Below are positions 5,983 to 6,404 of a DNA stretch of 6,404 bases, piece by piece (position 1 is the first letter of the stretch; each line of letters starts with the position of its first letter). Under the pieces are notes generated by a model. The model was given only the letters and a program-made list of their open reading frames with translations. It did no database searches and was not told where the DNA came from. The DNA lies in the NCBI GenBank assembly GCA_029864165.1, contig JAOTTZ010000114.1:1-6404 (forward strand). Direction: 5' to 3'. The stretch comes from Burkholderiaceae bacterium (lineage in GTDB: Bacteria; Pseudomonadota; Gammaproteobacteria; Burkholderiales; Burkholderiaceae_C). Position numbers and translations under genes: made by a program.

Positions 5983-6404
5983 TCAATCGCGCGACGCGCA
6001 TTTTTCGTACAGGCCGGGCAGGTGGTGGTCGGGGTCGTAACGCGCTTTCAGCGCGGCGTAGCCGTCCATGCCGTAGGCGTGGTCGAACTCGTCGTGGGTA
6101 AAGTAGCTCTCGGAGTTCAGTGACTTGATGCCTCCGAGTTCGATCACCTTGCGCTCGATGAGCCGGTTGTAGTGGCCAGGCTCGTGTGCGGCCTTGCTGA
6201 CGATCACGCCCGAGAATCCGAAGTTGACGTACCGGGCGCCAGGCGTCAGCGGGTACAGGGTGAAACGCTGGGCCAGATCGCTCGCCTGCAGCGGGCAGAT
6301 CCAGATCGGCAGTATCGGTATTTCGTGCAGCAAAAAGGCGAGAAACTCGGGTGCGCGATCGAACGCAATAGCCACACCCTGAATTACCGATTCCGGGTGC
6401 CGGC
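5983..6404 (-). CDS. FAD-linked oxidoreductase, DHCR24-like, C-terminal part (5' end outside window)
   Basis: There are 139 readable residues, open to the right edge; the GTG at 6375 is only an internal valine codon, since the frame continues upstream (HPESVIQGVAIAF) without a stop. The sequence matches the C-terminal region of DHCR24-like/FAD-binding oxidases as I know them: EIPILPIWICPL, then YPLTPGARYVNFGF, then NRLIERKVIELGGIKSLNSE, and a closing segment with YAALKARYDPDHHLPGLYEKC. In that family the N-terminal half carries the FAD-binding (BBE/GlcD-like) domain, which lies outside the window. The eukaryotic member reduces the sterol delta-24 bond; the bacterial substrate is not known to me and a sterol need not be involved. 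The gene converges on the response regulator, so it belongs to a different transcription unit and probably to a different pathway. Confidence 0.82.
   Translation of the reverse strand, partial: RHPESVIQGVAIAFDRAPEFLAFLLHEIPILPIWICPLQASDLAQRFTLYPLTPGARYVNFGFSGVIVSKAAHEPGHYNRLIERKVIELGGIKSLNSESYFTHDEFDHAYGMDGYAALKARYDPDHHLPGLYEKCASRD

Noticed and set aside
1..6404. CRISPR array, tRNA, rRNA, insertion sequence or attachment site
   Set aside because: No regularly spaced direct repeats, cloverleaf-like sequence, transposase motif or terminal inverted repeats were seen. The only notable repeat is the diverged kinase duplication.

Overview
The window reads as GC-rich proteobacterial chromosome. Protein similarity by eye (PAS/HisKA_3 kinases with the HDELGQ phospho-acceptor motif, an FNR-type regulator, a COG2187-like kinase fusion) suggests a betaproteobacterium, probably Burkholderiales. 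That placement is inference and no taxonomic marker gene is present. Gene density is high and no tRNA, rRNA, IS element or CRISPR array is visible.

Layout from left to right. (1) Positions 1-1219, minus strand: a two-domain protein with an aminoglycoside-phosphotransferase-like kinase domain followed by a P-loop kinase domain; its C-terminus lies beyond the left edge. (2) Positions 1338-2186, minus strand: a Crp/Fnr-family regulator with FNR-type DNA-reading residues but an incomplete set of iron-sulfur cysteines. (3) Positions 2187-2510: a divergent regulatory gap holding a candidate 22-codon leader ORF with an excellent Shine-Dalgarno. (4) Positions 2511-5956, plus strand: a tight three-gene signalling operon of an intact double-PAS histidine kinase, a second paralogous PAS histidine kinase with a degenerate ATP-binding domain, and a NarL/FixJ response regulator. 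(5) Positions 5983-6404, minus strand: the C-terminal part of a DHCR24-like FAD-linked oxidoreductase, convergent with the operon and cut by the right edge.

The central unit looks like a cytoplasmic sensing circuit. No membrane segments are visible in either kinase, so the PAS domains probably sense a diffusible, redox or gaseous cue. Kinase 1 has all the motifs for autophosphorylation. Kinase 2 keeps the phospho-acceptor His and the DxxxQ phosphatase motif but has lost the key N-, G1- and G2-box residues, so it probably acts as a partner, phospho-acceptor or phosphatase rather than an independent kinase. The response regulator has every receiver residue plus a LuxR-type helix-turn-helix. The divergent FNR-like gene suggests a link to oxygen or redox control, but no convincing FNR box was found between the two units.

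The most interesting points are the active/degenerate kinase pair created by an evident tandem duplication, the leader ORF lying in frame with kinase 1 and separated from it by a single TAG, and the FNR-like protein with altered metal ligands.
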